The notes beneath the pieces were generated by a model. The model was not told where the DNA came from, searched no databases, and was given only the letters and a program-made list of their open reading frames with translations. Made by a program: the position numbers and the translations under genes. From assembly GCA_017450435.1 (NCBI GenBank), contig JAFSTO010000030.1:27308-91307 (forward strand): a stretch of DNA of 64,000 nt, in the 5' to 3' direction. Shown here piece after piece: positions 9,023 to 19,736 of this stretch. This DNA is from Paludibacteraceae bacterium (GTDB lineage Bacteria; Bacteroidota; Bacteroidia; Bacteroidales; Paludibacteraceae). Within the stretch, counting starts at the first letter, position 1; every line of letters begins with the position of its first letter.

Positions 9023-10801
9023 ATGAAACGACAAATCATTCTCGCAATTGTATTCCTGATGGCATTATCCGCCGGTGCCAAAGTATGGACAGTTACCGAT
9101 CCATCCGCCGTAGGAAGCCGCACTATCGAGCCGACGCCATACTCTTTGCAGTATTATGTCAACAACGCAGACGATGGTGACACTATCTCTTTTGACCCGT
9201 TGTTCTCCGGACAAACCATTCTCTTTGACACCACTCTTGTTATCAACACCGGCTTGGTTATTGATGCATCAGGACTGGCACAACCCGTACATTTTGACGG
9301 ACAGAAAAAAACAACTCTCATTACCCTTGGCAATGCGTCAGAAAAGAACGAAAGTTTGCAAGACAACACATTCCGTAACATCGTTTTCGAGAATGGAATG
9401 AGCGATGTAGCAGGTCAGGGCGGTGCAGTTAATATCTTTGCATATAGAATACACTTTGAAAAGTGTATGTTTCTAAACAATGAGAATATGACAGACAATA
9501 CCAATCGCCAGCCGGGTGCAATACGCAACGAGACCAGCTCCAGCCAGATGTGGCTCACCGACTGTGTTTTCCGCGGTAATAAAACCAAACGCAAAGGCGG
9601 TGCTATTGCTATTGACGCACCATCACTATATATCAATCGCTGTCTGTTTGACGACAACCATGCAGGAGAAAGCGGAGCTGTGCTGGCCATCAAGTCCACT
9701 AAAGATAACGTGGTTTTACGAGACAATACGCCTATTGTTGATATTCGTAATTCCACCTTTGTCGGCAATAAATGCGACCAAAACCAAACCACCGCCAGCG
9801 GACTGATAATCATTAGCGATGACTCAAAAGGCATTGTTCCGATACGTTTGTTTTTCAACACATTTGTAGGTAATGTCAACGAAATCAACACCGGTACCGT
9901 TTATTCCATCTATGCGGCCAATAATAATATCACAATGGCCGGAAACATCTTTGGCGGGAACAAACACATAACTGAAGATCCCGGGGTATATGCTCTATGC
10001 GGAGATGCCAATGCCGGCGGAGGAAAGATGGTCATCTCTAATGGATATAACCTCATATACCGCCTCAAACACAACCCAGAGACAGACCCCGTCAATAGTA
10101 ATGACATTGTTTACCGCCATTGGCTTGAGGTTCCAATCATGACAGAACAACCTAATGCCAACGGTGTATGCTGCCCAACTCAGCAAGCTATCGACTCTTC
10201 TCTATGGCAACAACTCAAAGCTATGCCGATGGATCAAGCAGAAGAACTACTCGGCTATAATCCTATTGACCAAACAGGTGCCGCACGTACCAGCAAACTG
10301 GTATTTTCCGGCGCATACGAGTTCCCTGCATTCGTTCTTGATATTGATGATGACTACTACTCGGTGACAGAACCCGGACTGGGGTCGTTTATCTATCGAA
10401 GTGGAGACATTGCAACACTCGCCACAAATAACGAGAACTTCGTGTCGTGGTTGGTAAATGACAAACACCACGTCAATAATCCATATCGCTTCTACGTTAC
10501 CGAAGATTGCACCATTACCGTCAATTATGACGAAATCCCCGGTGGAAGACCCGACCCTGACCCGGAAATTATAGTTGATGATGCGCTTGATAACATTAGT
10601 TACACCTCCTTGCACTACGCTGAAGGAAAACTCTATAATTCTGCAACAACTGATGGTAAGATTACCATTTATACACTAAGCGGCAGCGTTATACTCAACC
10701 GTAACATACGGGCAAAAGAAAGCATAGCCTTTGACAAACAAGGTATATATGTTGCCGTAATGCATACTAATGATGGTGAAATTTCCGTACTTAAATTTTA
10801 A
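9023..10801 (+). CDS. Secreted parallel beta-helix protein with T9SS tail
   Basis: A 592-residue protein with a clear signal peptide (MKRQIILAIVFLMALSAGA). Residues about 40-330 form a right-handed parallel beta-helix of the choice-of-anchor/Pmp-like type, with repeated GGA(I/V/L) and NxTF/CxF rungs, for example GAIRNE, GGAIAI, SGAVLA. An Ig-like stretch follows, then a C-terminal domain (KITIYTLSGSVILN ... GIYVAVM) typical of type A T9SS sorting. The fold is common to pectate lyases and adhesins; no lyase catalytic residues can be identified, so enzyme activity is not claimed. It is 12 bases upstream of the next gene, indicating one transcript, and belongs with the pectin locus by position. 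Confidence 0.75.
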   Translation: MKRQIILAIVFLMALSAGAKVWTVTDPSAVGSRTIEPTPYSLQYYVNNADDGDTISFDPLFSGQTILFDTTLVINTGLVIDASGLAQPVHFDGQKKTTLITLGNASEKNESLQDNTFRNIVFENGMSDVAGQGGAVNIFAYRIHFEKCMFLNNENMTDNTNRQPGAIRNETSSSQMWLTDCVFRGNKTKRKGGAIAIDAPSLYINRCLFDDNHAGESGAVLAIKSTKDNVVLRDNTPIVDIRNSTFVGNKCDQNQTTASGLIIISDDSKGIVPIRLFFNTFVGNVNEINTGTVYSIYAANNNITMAGNIFGGNKHITEDPGVYALCGDANAGGGKMVISNGYNLIYRLKHNPETDPVNSNDIVYRHWLEVPIMTEQPNANGVCCPTQQAIDSSLWQQLKAMPMDQAEELLGYNPIDQTGAARTSKLVFSGAYEFPAFVLDIDDDYYSVTEPGLGSFIYRSGDIATLATNNENFVSWLVNDKHHVNNPYRFYVTEDCTITVNYDEIPGGRPDPDPEIIVDDALDNISYTSLHYAEGKLYNSATTDGKITIYTLSGSVILNRNIRAKESIAFDKQGIYVAVMHTNDGEISVLKF

Positions 10802-10813
10802 AAACATACAACA

Positions 10814-12010
10814 ATGAAAACTTATATCAAATATGTTATGACCATAGCATTGGCTTTGGCATACAACCTGTCCTATTCAACAACGATTGTTGACTACACT
10901 TTCCCCAAAAACAGCACTCACAATTCTGTTCCGTCTTCAGAGACCTCCGTCAGTAACACCGGTACAACAACAGTGGAGTATAGCGGCACTTTTGAGTTAC
11001 GCTCCGGCGGCATTCGTCTTAAAACCAACACAGACACGGTTTATATAACTCTCCCTACAGTTTGGGGAACTGCAGACACCATTTATCTTCATTGGACAGG
11101 TCAGTCCGATGGTAATCAACATGGCCCGATAATAAATTGTGCAGGAAACACCGTTAGCGACATGAGCGAAGCTAACAACGAGGAGCGTATTCTCGTAGCG
11201 CCGGTTGGCATAGATGATAATAACATCAACGCTTCCGGACACAATGTACTGAAGATTTATCGTTTCGGAGGCAAATCAGTCATGCTTCGCAGACTCGTTA
11301 TTTCTCGCGGAGACGGAGGCTCCACTGAACCTATTGAAGAACCTGACCCCGAACAACTAATTGTGAATGAAGCAATGATATGGGACTGGACCCAGGCTTC
11401 TGCCCTTCAAAAAGTGTCACCGTCCGCAAGTACTGACACACTACTTATGTCATCCATTGAAGGCATTACTGAAAACTATTCCGACTTTGATGCTCGCTAT
11501 ATAATGCTCTGCGGTGAAAACGCAGTACGCAACGGTGATGCCTGCCAAGTAACATGGCTTATGCTTAAACTCGGCAAACCCGGACATATCAAGGTTACTT
11601 TTTGTAACGTCGGTGACGGCAATAAAGGCACTCGATACCTCTATATCAATGGAGAAAACACCGGCATCAGTTCTGACTCTACAGAAACACATGGTTCACG
11701 CATCGTTGAACAAGATGTGCCGGCCGGAGAATTGGTCTTCACGGCACAACGAACCGACAAAGAGGGCAACCAAGCTATTCGTATCATGCGTATTGAATAT
11801 GCACCTCAAACAGAGACTGCTGTCAGCGATGAAAAACAAATTTTGGTTCAAAATGGCATAGTGACAGCAAATGGTAATGAAACAATAGAGGTGTTCACTC
11901 CTGCCGGACAGAGAGTTGCAAGTGCCATTCGCGAATATAATACCAATAACCTGCCTTCCGGTATTTACATAATACGACTAAACGGAAGTAGCATAAAAAT
12001 CAAAAAATAA
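10814..12010 (+). CDS. Secreted protein sharing domains with the 6732 gene product
   Basis: A 398-residue protein with a signal peptide (to about residue 22). It repeats the architecture of the product at 6732 in shorter form: one TIVDYTFPKNSTH domain (about 24-165), then the TWDW/WDWTQ ... EYAP domain (about 185-335), then a classical T9SS type A sorting domain (VFTPAGQRVAS ... LPSGIYIIRLNG ... IKIKK). The shared domains suggest both bind the same glycan or cell-wall polymer and act as non-catalytic partners of the enzymes upstream. That role is inferred; the domain is not one I can name. A bulged hairpin follows the stop by 16 bases. Confidence 0.75.
   Translation: MKTYIKYVMTIALALAYNLSYSTTIVDYTFPKNSTHNSVPSSETSVSNTGTTTVEYSGTFELRSGGIRLKTNTDTVYITLPTVWGTADTIYLHWTGQSDGNQHGPIINCAGNTVSDMSEANNEERILVAPVGIDDNNINASGHNVLKIYRFGGKSVMLRRLVISRGDGGSTEPIEEPDPEQLIVNEAMIWDWTQASALQKVSPSASTDTLLMSSIEGITENYSDFDARYIMLCGENAVRNGDACQVTWLMLKLGKPGHIKVTFCNVGDGNKGTRYLYINGENTGISSDSTETHGSRIVEQDVPAGELVFTAQRTDKEGNQAIRIMRIEYAPQTETAVSDEKQILVQNGIVTANGNETIEVFTPAGQRVASAIREYNTNNLPSGIYIIRLNGSSIKIKK
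11705..11781 (+). repeat. 77-bp tract nearly identical to 8079-8155
   Basis: Partner of the tract at 8079-8155, with a single mismatch (A/G) inside. The flanking DNA encodes similar residues with different codons, which is the pattern left by local gene conversion between paralogues. Confidence 0.85.
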
Positions 12011-12026
12011 ATTATACATTGACGAC

Positions 12027-12070
12027 AAGAGGAGGCTGTCTAACAACAAAAAATAGTTAGACAGTCTCTT
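12027..12070 (+). terminator. Hairpin terminator, GAGGCTGTCTAAC family
   Basis: Inverted repeat AAGAG(GA)GGCTGTCTAAC / GTTAGACAGTCTCTT with an A-rich loop, directly after the gene ending at 12010. It ends the secreted-protein transcript and overlaps the -33 region of the next promoter. A close relative lies at 20156-20190. Confidence 0.65.
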
Positions 12071-12099
12071 GTTCAATTCGCCATTTATTTGTATCTTTG
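12069..12099 (+). promoter_or_regulatory. Promoter TTG-N20-TATCTTTG
   Basis: TTG at 12069-12071 and TATCTTTG at 12092-12099 with exactly 20 bases between. The next ATG (12108) is only 8 bases beyond the -7 box, so the transcript would have almost no leader. Confidence 0.7.
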
Positions 12100-12107
12100 C
12101 ATACATA

Positions 12108-14870
12108 ATGCAGTTATTCAACAAACATATTACCCTATTGTTGGTCTGCTTGCTCTCGGTATTGAACAACAATTCTGCCATGCAGCAGATGACCACCGCA
12201 AACGGGCTGAGTAACAAGCAGACCTTCTCCGTAGTGTGCGATAAGACCGGCTTTATTTGGGTAAGTACACGCAATGGCGTGGATCGTTTCAACGGTTCCC
12301 ACTTTAAGACCTACCGCCTCGTTAACAATCGCGGTAATGACCTTGCCGGTCGTACAAACACCGTGATTCTCACACCCGACACATTGCCTTGTGTATATAC
12401 TAACAACGGCGATATATTTCGATATGACACACACCGCGACAGCTTCCTGCTACTTGCGTCACTGCAGGAAACATTACATTCAACAGACCTGTATATCAAC
12501 AACGTATCATTTGCATCAGATAGCACTCTATTCGTATGTCACTCTGCCGGTCTGCTCAAATATAATATAACAACCGGCACAATAGATACCATACATCTAT
12601 TCGACGGCAAAAGCATCAACTCTATCTTACCTATATCCAACACCGAAAATGTCGTCACTACAGGTAATGGTTTTTATATTTGTAATATCAATAGCACCGC
12701 CGACACCGTTCCTCACAAATTTCTTGATGGCCAAAGAGTACAAGCAGCGTATTTCGACCAACTATCCGATAGGCTTTTTTTAGGAACATTCAGCGGAAAC
12801 CTCTTGTCATTTGACCTTCCGACACGACATTTGGACACCATTACCGAGACACACGCATGTGTGCGACATATAACATTATATGATCGTGCATTATGGCTTG
12901 CAACAGACGGACAAGGGGTTGTTCGTGTAGAGCTCGACCAACCACGAACAAAGTTCTTCTCCAAACTACAGACGCAACTTCCCGATTGTCCTAAGTACGC
13001 ATATCATCTGCTTATTGCCAAAAACCGTCTTTGGGTGGCAACACATAGTAGCGGACTCTGCTGCTTCAATGCTGAACTGCCGGCATTCGACTCGTACTCT
13101 TCTCCTTTTTCAGGTCTCGGCAAAACAGACAATGCACTCAACACTGTGCTTGAAGACCACAACGGAGCACTGTGGATTGCCGGAAACCAAGGAATATGCC
13201 GCATCGACCAAACCGGTAAAAGACAATTCATACTAAAAAACGGTACAGATAACAATATCATGGCGCTCTGCGAAGACCGCTACGGAAATATTTGGGCAGG
13301 TGGTAGTGATAAGACAACATGTATAGCAATAGACGAAACCACTTGCAAAATAAAGCATCAACTCACTTTTCCCTCAGATAAACCTAAGGCACGGACTTAC
13401 GCCTTATTCTCTGACTCTGAAGGCCGGATATGGACCGGTGGTTACGGCTCATTGCTGACAACGTTTAATCCAACCGACGGCATATATAAGCAATACCCCA
13501 TCAAATACGTTAATCATATTACAGAAAAAGACGGAATAATATATGTCGGCACAACCAATGGTTTAATGGCGCATAACGGACGAGACAACGATAACGACTC
13601 TTTCACCGACATGTTCGACTCCTTACACCTTAGCTCTAATCTAAAGTGTATCAATCACATTCAACCAGCCTCAGATGGAAGCCTTTGGCTATCCACAGAA
13701 GGTGGTCTGATACATTTCGATGTTCAACATCGGTCATTCAGCGTGTATAGCACTGACATCGGACTCCTTAGCAACAGTATTTATGCTGCACTGCCTGACG
13801 ACAGAGGAAACCTATGGATATCATGCAACAGAGGATTACAACGCTTTAGTCCTACCACTAACCAAATAGCCACCTTCACTTCAACAGAAGGATTACCTGA
13901 CGAGAACTTCAAAAACCGCTTCTCACTACGGCTGCATTCCGGCATTCTTCTTTTCGGTACAGCCTCTTGCATTGTCGCATTTGACCCCGAATTGATTACC
14001 CATGCCACACCGTCAACACGTATTGTCATCAATACCATCAGCCGAAACGGAGAGACAGACACCGCTATCGTTGCAGACAACATTGAAAACATAACAGTTA
14101 CAGCCAACGATAAACAGCCGATAGCCTGCTCTTTAACGTGTATCAACTACGCACTGCCGGACAAAACGTTATTACGCTGGAAACTAAAAGACTACGATAG
14201 CGAATGGATAATTGGTGGAGAAAACAACGTTGCAATATATTCCCATATTCCACAAGGTATATATACATTAGAAATACAGGCTGTTAACAAACAAAACGGG
14301 GATGTGCTCGCACACAGAGAAATAACAATAGAAGCAGTGACCCCGTTCTTCCGCCGGACATCTACACTTGTCATACTATCGTTGATAGTGCTTATAAGCA
14401 TCATCATCTTATGTCTGGCAGCAAGGAAACACATACAACAGAGTCCGGTGATTACAAACAACATAACAAGTCAAACAAACGTCAATACTATTAGCGACAA
14501 TGAAAACACCAAGCACAGCACTATAGCACCGGCATACACCACGACAGGAATACCTATTGATAACGAGTTTATCGAAAAAGTAAGTCTGTTGCTTGACACA
14601 AACATGGATAACTCAGAATACACCATAGACAAACTTGCTGCCGACATGGCAATGAGCCGCTCCTCTTTCTTCACTAAACTAAAAGCCATCTCAGGACTCG
14701 GTCCAAACGAGTTTATACGAACATATCGTATGCAACACGCAGCACAAATGATAAGAGAACATAAGTACAGTATTACAGAGGTGGCTTACGCATCAGGCTT
14801 CAGCGATGTGAAATATTTTTCAACCGTCTTTAAAAAACATTTCGGTGTCAGTCCAAGCAAATTCAAATAG
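12108..14870 (+). CDS. Membrane sensor-regulator: propeller, Y_Y_Y, TM, AraC (no kinase)
   Basis: The ATG at 12108 is chosen because it starts a signal sequence (MQLFNKHITLLLVCLLSVL); the longer frame from 12069 would overlap the promoter. The 920-residue protein has two seven-bladed propellers of Reg_prop repeats (TTANGLSNKQ, FIWVSTRNGV, IWTGGYGSL, LWISCNRGL and others), a Y_Y_Y domain near 670-750, one transmembrane helix (about 760-785) and, after a linker of roughly 45 residues, an AraC-type double helix-turn-helix at the C terminus. In hybrid two-component systems of polysaccharide loci, a histidine kinase and a receiver lie between the membrane helix and AraC domain; here no H-box, ATPase or phospho-Asp domain fits in the space. 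It probably senses a pectin fragment in the periplasm and controls this locus while anchored in the membrane. Confidence 0.85.
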   Translation: MQLFNKHITLLLVCLLSVLNNNSAMQQMTTANGLSNKQTFSVVCDKTGFIWVSTRNGVDRFNGSHFKTYRLVNNRGNDLAGRTNTVILTPDTLPCVYTNNGDIFRYDTHRDSFLLLASLQETLHSTDLYINNVSFASDSTLFVCHSAGLLKYNITTGTIDTIHLFDGKSINSILPISNTENVVTTGNGFYICNINSTADTVPHKFLDGQRVQAAYFDQLSDRLFLGTFSGNLLSFDLPTRHLDTITETHACVRHITLYDRALWLATDGQGVVRVELDQPRTKFFSKLQTQLPDCPKYAYHLLIAKNRLWVATHSSGLCCFNAELPAFDSYSSPFSGLGKTDNALNTVLEDHNGALWIAGNQGICRIDQTGKRQFILKNGTDNNIMALCEDRYGNIWAGGSDKTTCIAIDETTCKIKHQLTFPSDKPKARTYALFSDSEGRIWTGGYGSLLTTFNPTDGIYKQYPIKYVNHITEKDGIIYVGTTNGLMAHNGRDNDNDSFTDMFDSLHLSSNLKCINHIQPASDGSLWLSTEGGLIHFDVQHRSFSVYSTDIGLLSNSIYAALPDDRGNLWISCNRGLQRFSPTTNQIATFTSTEGLPDENFKNRFSLRLHSGILLFGTASCIVAFDPELITHATPSTRIVINTISRNGETDTAIVADNIENITVTANDKQPIACSLTCINYALPDKTLLRWKLKDYDSEWIIGGENNVAIYSHIPQGIYTLEIQAVNKQNGDVLAHREITIEAVTPFFRRTSTLVILSLIVLISIIILCLAARKHIQQSPVITNNITSQTNVNTISDNENTKHSTIAPAYTTTGIPIDNEFIEKVSLLLDTNMDNSEYTIDKLAADMAMSRSSFFTKLKAISGLGPNEFIRTYRMQHAAQMIREHKYSITEVAYASGFSDVKYFSTVFKKHFGVSPSKFK

Positions 14871-14926
14871 CAAACTGACATAATGGCAGAAAATGTTGGT
14901 TGGCTTTGAGAAATAAACGATTTATC

Positions 14927-14957
14927 TTGCCGTATCCGGAAAAATTCATTATCTTTG
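14927..14957 (+). promoter_or_regulatory. Promoter TTG-N20-TATCTTTG
   Basis: TTG at 14927-14929 and TATCTTTG at 14950-14957, 70 bases before the GTG start of the porin gene at 15028. Confidence 0.7.
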
Positions 14958-15027
14958 CTGACAAAAATCGCCGATAACGTTGTGAACAAACGTTTCGGAA
15001 CGAAGATTGCTACAATAGTGTTACAGC

Positions 15028-17154
15028 GTGAAAACATCCCGCCGCTATATTTTGTTGTGCATAGTCACGTTGCTTATGCAGGTCACTCTGTGTGGGCAGA
15101 CTCGGCTTGGCAGTGGCGGAAGCAGCGGTGCCACACGCTCAAAAAAGACTAAGGCGATACTTAAAGAATGGGTGATGCCTAATGACTACGGCATAGCCGA
15201 CAGCGTGGTGGTGGACACCGCCTCGCAGAACTATCCGATGAGGAACGTTCTCAACGACCGCTCTATTGCTTGGGCATATAACGGCAACCTGATATCGCCT
15301 ACACAGTCGAAAGTGTACTTTGACAGAAGCGGCAACGGAATGCTCTCGTTGTCAGGCACCAGAGGCGAGTATTGGAAAAACGGACTCGGAAACAACAGCG
15401 GCATACGGCAAAAGACAGACTTGCTCTTCGGCAGTGCCTACGAGCCGTATATCCTCACAGCCCGCGATGTGCCTTTCCACCGCACGACAATAGCCTACTC
15501 CGACATCGCATACAAAAAAGGATTCACCACTTATCATGAAGAGAACGACCTCAGTTTCTCCTTCACCGGCAACCTAAGTCCGCGCACTAATCTTGGTACG
15601 AAAATCACCTATCTCAACTCGCCCGGGCACTACACCTCACAAGAAGGAAAAGTCGTGAATGGTTGCGTGTATGGCAGCTATGACGGCAATCACTACGGGT
15701 TACACGCCGCCTTTGGGTTTAATGTCTTGAGTAACTTTGAGAATGGCGGTTTGCAGGATGTTAGTCTGCTTGGCGGTTCACTTGCCTCAGAAGACCTTCC
15801 TGTCAACCTGCATGCTATGTCGGGTTTCAAGCACATCTTCGGCTACATAGACCATCACTACAGCATCACGGTGGAGCGCGAGGAGAAACGCACCATTCAC
15901 GGCAGGCGGGGAGAAGAGGACAGGGATACCACCGTGACCGTACATATTCCTGTAATAACGTTCAATCACGTCTTTGAGGTGAATAACTCCACCAAACGCT
16001 ATGTAGAGAAGACAGCCGAGCAGTCGTTCTATACCAACACCTACCTCAACCCTGCCACCACCTCAGACACCGCCAACGTACTCAACATACGCAACACGCT
16101 TGCCGTCACCTTTAACGAGGAGTTCAACCGACTGCTGCACTTCGGCGCCACAGCGTATGCGACCAACGAGTTCCAACGTTACATCTTCGGTATAGGACAA
16201 CGCGACACACTATTACCTGTTGGAATAGGACAAGTTGACGAAGCACTAATAGCCTCATACACGGCACATCTCATGCCGGACACATTGTACGGCAAGCGAT
16301 GGGTTAACAACACATGGGTAGGTGGCAGCATCTATAAGAACAGAGGCAAGTGGGTACGATTCGGAGTGAACGGAGATGTGTGTCTCGCAGGATACAAGTT
16401 GGGAGAGTTTCAGGTCAACGGTCATGTTGACGGCAGTTTTCCTATCGGGCAGGACTCCCTGATAATCAGAGCCACAGCATACGTAAAGAACGAGACCCCG
16501 ACATACTACACCCAGCACTACCGCTCTAACCATTACTTATGGGACAACAACTTTAGCAAGACCTATCGTTTCTATGTAGGAGGTGAAGTGGCATACCCTT
16601 CACAATGGTTTAAAGCAAAGGCTAAAATTGGGTTTGAGAACCTGACCAACTACATATATTTTGCCGGTGACGGTACCCCAATGCAATATAACGGTAACAT
16701 TCAAGTAATAGCCGGAGAACTGCGTTTTGATGTTACCACTCCTTGGCTTAACTTCGAGAACACGGCTGTCATACAACACTCAAGTAGCAGGTTTGTACCT
16801 CTGCCGCTCGTGGCCGTATATAGCAATCTTTATTACCACGGCTGGTGGTTTAAGAGAGCGATGTATGCCCAGATAGGGACCAATGTCCGCTATCACACCG
16901 CCTACCACGCTCCACTACTAAACCCGGCTATCGGGCAGTTCTGCATACAACAAGACACGAAAGTGGGCAATTATCCCATACTGAACCTATATGCCAATTT
17001 CTACGTCAAACTGCTCAAACTGAAGTTCTTTGCCGAGTGGCAACACTTCAATTGGTATTTTATGAAAAACACACACTCCTACCTCTCCATGCCCGGCTAC
17101 GCTACGAACCCCTCTATCTTCAGAGCCGGACTGGCTTGGCACTTCTGGAGATAA
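15028..17154 (+). CDS. Putative porin (Porin_10-like outer-membrane beta-barrel)
   Basis: A 708-residue protein with a GTG start that begins a signal peptide (KTSRRYILLCIVTLLMQVTLCGQ). The body is made of alternating polar and aromatic strands, rich in Tyr, Asn and Gly, ending in FRAGLAWHFWR, the aromatic C-terminal strand expected for an outer-membrane barrel. The order (GTRGEYWKNGLGNNSG, YSDIAYKKGF, SFTGNLSPRTNLGTKITYLNSPGHY) matches the putative porin family of Bacteroidales. A passive channel role is inferred from family. Its own promoter is upstream; clpC follows 61 bases downstream with no obvious terminator, so read-through is possible. Confidence 0.8.
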   Translation: MKTSRRYILLCIVTLLMQVTLCGQTRLGSGGSSGATRSKKTKAILKEWVMPNDYGIADSVVVDTASQNYPMRNVLNDRSIAWAYNGNLISPTQSKVYFDRSGNGMLSLSGTRGEYWKNGLGNNSGIRQKTDLLFGSAYEPYILTARDVPFHRTTIAYSDIAYKKGFTTYHEENDLSFSFTGNLSPRTNLGTKITYLNSPGHYTSQEGKVVNGCVYGSYDGNHYGLHAAFGFNVLSNFENGGLQDVSLLGGSLASEDLPVNLHAMSGFKHIFGYIDHHYSITVEREEKRTIHGRRGEEDRDTTVTVHIPVITFNHVFEVNNSTKRYVEKTAEQSFYTNTYLNPATTSDTANVLNIRNTLAVTFNEEFNRLLHFGATAYATNEFQRYIFGIGQRDTLLPVGIGQVDEALIASYTAHLMPDTLYGKRWVNNTWVGGSIYKNRGKWVRFGVNGDVCLAGYKLGEFQVNGHVDGSFPIGQDSLIIRATAYVKNETPTYYTQHYRSNHYLWDNNFSKTYRFYVGGEVAYPSQWFKAKAKIGFENLTNYIYFAGDGTPMQYNGNIQVIAGELRFDVTTPWLNFENTAVIQHSSSRFVPLPLVAVYSNLYYHGWWFKRAMYAQIGTNVRYHTAYHAPLLNPAIGQFCIQQDTKVGNYPILNLYANFYVKLLKLKFFAEWQHFNWYFMKNTHSYLSMPGYATNPSIFRAGLAWHFWR

Positions 17155-17215
17155 CGGAACAAGGTAGTAATAAGACAAAAACAAAACAGAAGACAAAATA
17201 AAAGACAAACGATAA

Positions 17216-19684
17216 ATGACCTATTCAGAACATCTTAACATAGTATTAAACCAAAGTAAGAAACTGGCCATCAAGCTCGGTAGTCCGTCCATCACCCCGG
17301 ATCACCTGCTACTTGGTATGATAAGCACTGAGTCAGGGAAGGCCTATAGCCTGCTCAAGAGTACAGGAGTGGATCTTGAAAAGACCCGCAGGGCCCTCGA
17401 AAGCCGCAATTTTCACAGCGGTTCGGATGTCACATCCCCGACATACGACAAACAATCAGAACGCATCCTTCGAATTCTTGAGTTAGAGGCACGTTCGTAT
17501 CACGTTGACACACCGCACACCGAGCACCTGCTATTAGCCTTACTACGTGAGCGGGTGAACAAAGCCGCGACTTACCTCTCCGAGCAATATAACCTCACCT
17601 ATGAGGTTCTTGAGAAACAGGAACCCAAACCCAAGCCGCAGCAGACTCCCAAGGCTGCAGCAGACTTTTCTTCTGACCTTGAGGATGACACACAAGCTAA
17701 CGATGCTCCACACGAAGAGACGGAAAAGAAAAAAAGCAACTCTGCCACTCCATGCCTCGACAAGTACGGCAAAGACCTTACGCGTCAGGCAGAAGACGGT
17801 GTGCTTGACCCGGTTATAGGACGAGAGAAAGAGATTGAACGTGTAATAGAAATACTGTCCAGACGTAAGAAAAACAACCCTATTCTCATCGGCGATCCGG
17901 GTGTCGGCAAGTCAGCTATAGTAGAAGGCTTGGCACTACGGATTGTCAAACACGAGGTGTCACCTCTACTTTTTGACAAGCGCATTATTACGCTTGACAT
18001 AGCATCGATGGTGGCAGGCACCACCTATCGCGGGCAGTTCGAAGAGAGAATGAAGTCAGTCATCACCGAGTTGCAGAAGAACAAGAATATCATACTATTC
18101 ATTGACGAGATTCACACACTCATCGGTGCGGGCAACGCCTCCGGCACACTGGATGCCGCCAATATCCTCAAGCCGGCATTAGCGCGAGGCGAGGTGCAAT
18201 GCGTAGGAGCAACCACCATTAGCGAATACAGACGAACGGTGGAAAAAGACGGGGCTCTTGAACGACGTTTTCAAAAAGTGATGGTTGTGCCGACCAGCAA
18301 AGAGGAGACTTTAGATATTCTCCGCCGCTTGAGTGTGCCTTACGGCAAACACCATAACGTCTGCTATACAGAAGCCGTGCTAAAAGCATGTGTAGAATTG
18401 ACCGACCGCTACGTCTCTGATAGAGCATTCCCTGACAAAGCTATTGATGCGATGGATGAGGTGGGAGCCCGGGCACAAGTTGAAACGAAAGAAAAACCGG
18501 CATTCATCAGCGAATACGACAACGATATAGCTACACTTGAGAACCAACAGCATAACGCCGAGGATAGCGGTGACCTGAAACAAGCGCTCGCTCTGAGAGA
18601 GAAACAATCAGAACTGCGCACGCGCCTCAACAGCGACCTCAAGCAGTGGAAATCCGAGCGCCTCAAACAACCTATCGTTCTCACCGAAGACGATGTAGCA
18701 CACGTGGTCAGCCTAATGTCCGGTGTACCTGTACAACGTGTGCAAACAGCAGAGAATGAAAGGCTGCGCAATATGGCCTCAATCCTCAAGCAAAGAGTAA
18801 TCGGTCAGGACGAGGCAGTAGATGCCGTTGTTAAGGCAATCCAGCGCTCACGGCTCGGACTGAAAGATCCCAATCGACCAATCGGCGCGTTCTTCTTCCT
18901 CGGACCGACAGGCGTCGGCAAGACACATCTTGCACAGACACTCGCTGAGGAGATGTTCGGACAAAAAGACGCTCTCATACGTTTTGATATGTCCGAATAC
19001 ATGGAAAAGCACACCACATCGCTCTTAGTGGGTGCCCCTCCCGGATACGTGGCACATGAAGACGGAGGCAAACTGACAGAGGCTGTCAGACGAAAACCAT
19101 ACTCGATCGTTCTCTTTGATGAGATAGAGAAAGCTCACCCGGACATCTTCAATGTACTATTACAAGTGCTTGACGAGGGACGACTGACAGACAGACAAGG
19201 ACGAGTGGTGGACTTCAAAAACACTATCATCATACTAACATCCAACGTTGGTACACGCCAACTGAAAGACTTCGGCAGCGGCATAGGATTCAGACCTAAT
19301 GACGATATTGACAACAAAGCCGCAAAAGCTATTCTGCTCAAAGCGCTACAGAAGCAGTTCCCGCCAGAGTTCGTCAATAGAATAGATAGTATCGTCACCT
19401 TTGCCACATTAGAGAAAGACTCGCTTTACAAGATTTTTGACATTGAACTGAGCGAACTGAAAGAGCGTCTTGCCACGCAAGGATTCTCGCTTAATGTCAC
19501 TGACGCGGTTAAAGACAAACTGATAGAACAATCAGATAGCAAACAATATGGTGCACGACCGCTGAGAAGAGCAATACAAAACACAATAGAAGACGCACTC
19601 ACATCGCTTCTCTTATTAGACGAGCGTCACGAACATATCGACATTGTTCTTAAAGACGACAAACCCACTGCTCAGTGGGCATAA
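17216..19684 (+). CDS. clpC: ClpC-type ATP-dependent chaperone/protease subunit
   Basis: An 822-residue Clp/Hsp100 ATPase. Two N-terminal Clp repeats (about 1-145) are followed by a charged linker, AAA domain 1 with Walker A GDPGVGKS at 226-233 and Walker B ILFIDEIH near 293-300, a mid-region with a UVR-like stretch (about 435-480), and AAA domain 2 with GPTGVGKT near 563-570 and VLFDEIEKA, then the ClpB-D2-small domain. The family unfolds substrates and feeds them to ClpP in the cytoplasm; I did not pick out the ClpP-binding loop with certainty. Length and domain order are normal. The thioredoxin gene follows 52 bases later on the same strand, and both may be expressed together under protein stress. 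Confidence 0.93.
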   Translation: MTYSEHLNIVLNQSKKLAIKLGSPSITPDHLLLGMISTESGKAYSLLKSTGVDLEKTRRALESRNFHSGSDVTSPTYDKQSERILRILELEARSYHVDTPHTEHLLLALLRERVNKAATYLSEQYNLTYEVLEKQEPKPKPQQTPKAAADFSSDLEDDTQANDAPHEETEKKKSNSATPCLDKYGKDLTRQAEDGVLDPVIGREKEIERVIEILSRRKKNNPILIGDPGVGKSAIVEGLALRIVKHEVSPLLFDKRIITLDIASMVAGTTYRGQFEERMKSVITELQKNKNIILFIDEIHTLIGAGNASGTLDAANILKPALARGEVQCVGATTISEYRRTVEKDGALERRFQKVMVVPTSKEETLDILRRLSVPYGKHHNVCYTEAVLKACVELTDRYVSDRAFPDKAIDAMDEVGARAQVETKEKPAFISEYDNDIATLENQQHNAEDSGDLKQALALREKQSELRTRLNSDLKQWKSERLKQPIVLTEDDVAHVVSLMSGVPVQRVQTAENERLRNMASILKQRVIGQDEAVDAVVKAIQRSRLGLKDPNRPIGAFFFLGPTGVGKTHLAQTLAEEMFGQKDALIRFDMSEYMEKHTTSLLVGAPPGYVAHEDGGKLTEAVRRKPYSIVLFDEIEKAHPDIFNVLLQVLDEGRLTDRQGRVVDFKNTIIILTSNVGTRQLKDFGSGIGFRPNDDIDNKAAKAILLKALQKQFPPEFVNRIDSIVTFATLEKDSLYKIFDIELSELKERLATQGFSLNVTDAVKDKLIEQSDSKQYGARPLRRAIQNTIEDALTSLLLLDERHEHIDIVLKDDKPTAQWA

Positions 19685-19736
19685 GTCACTTATAACCGAT
19701 AACTTATAAACTATAACTCACAACACAAAAACAACT

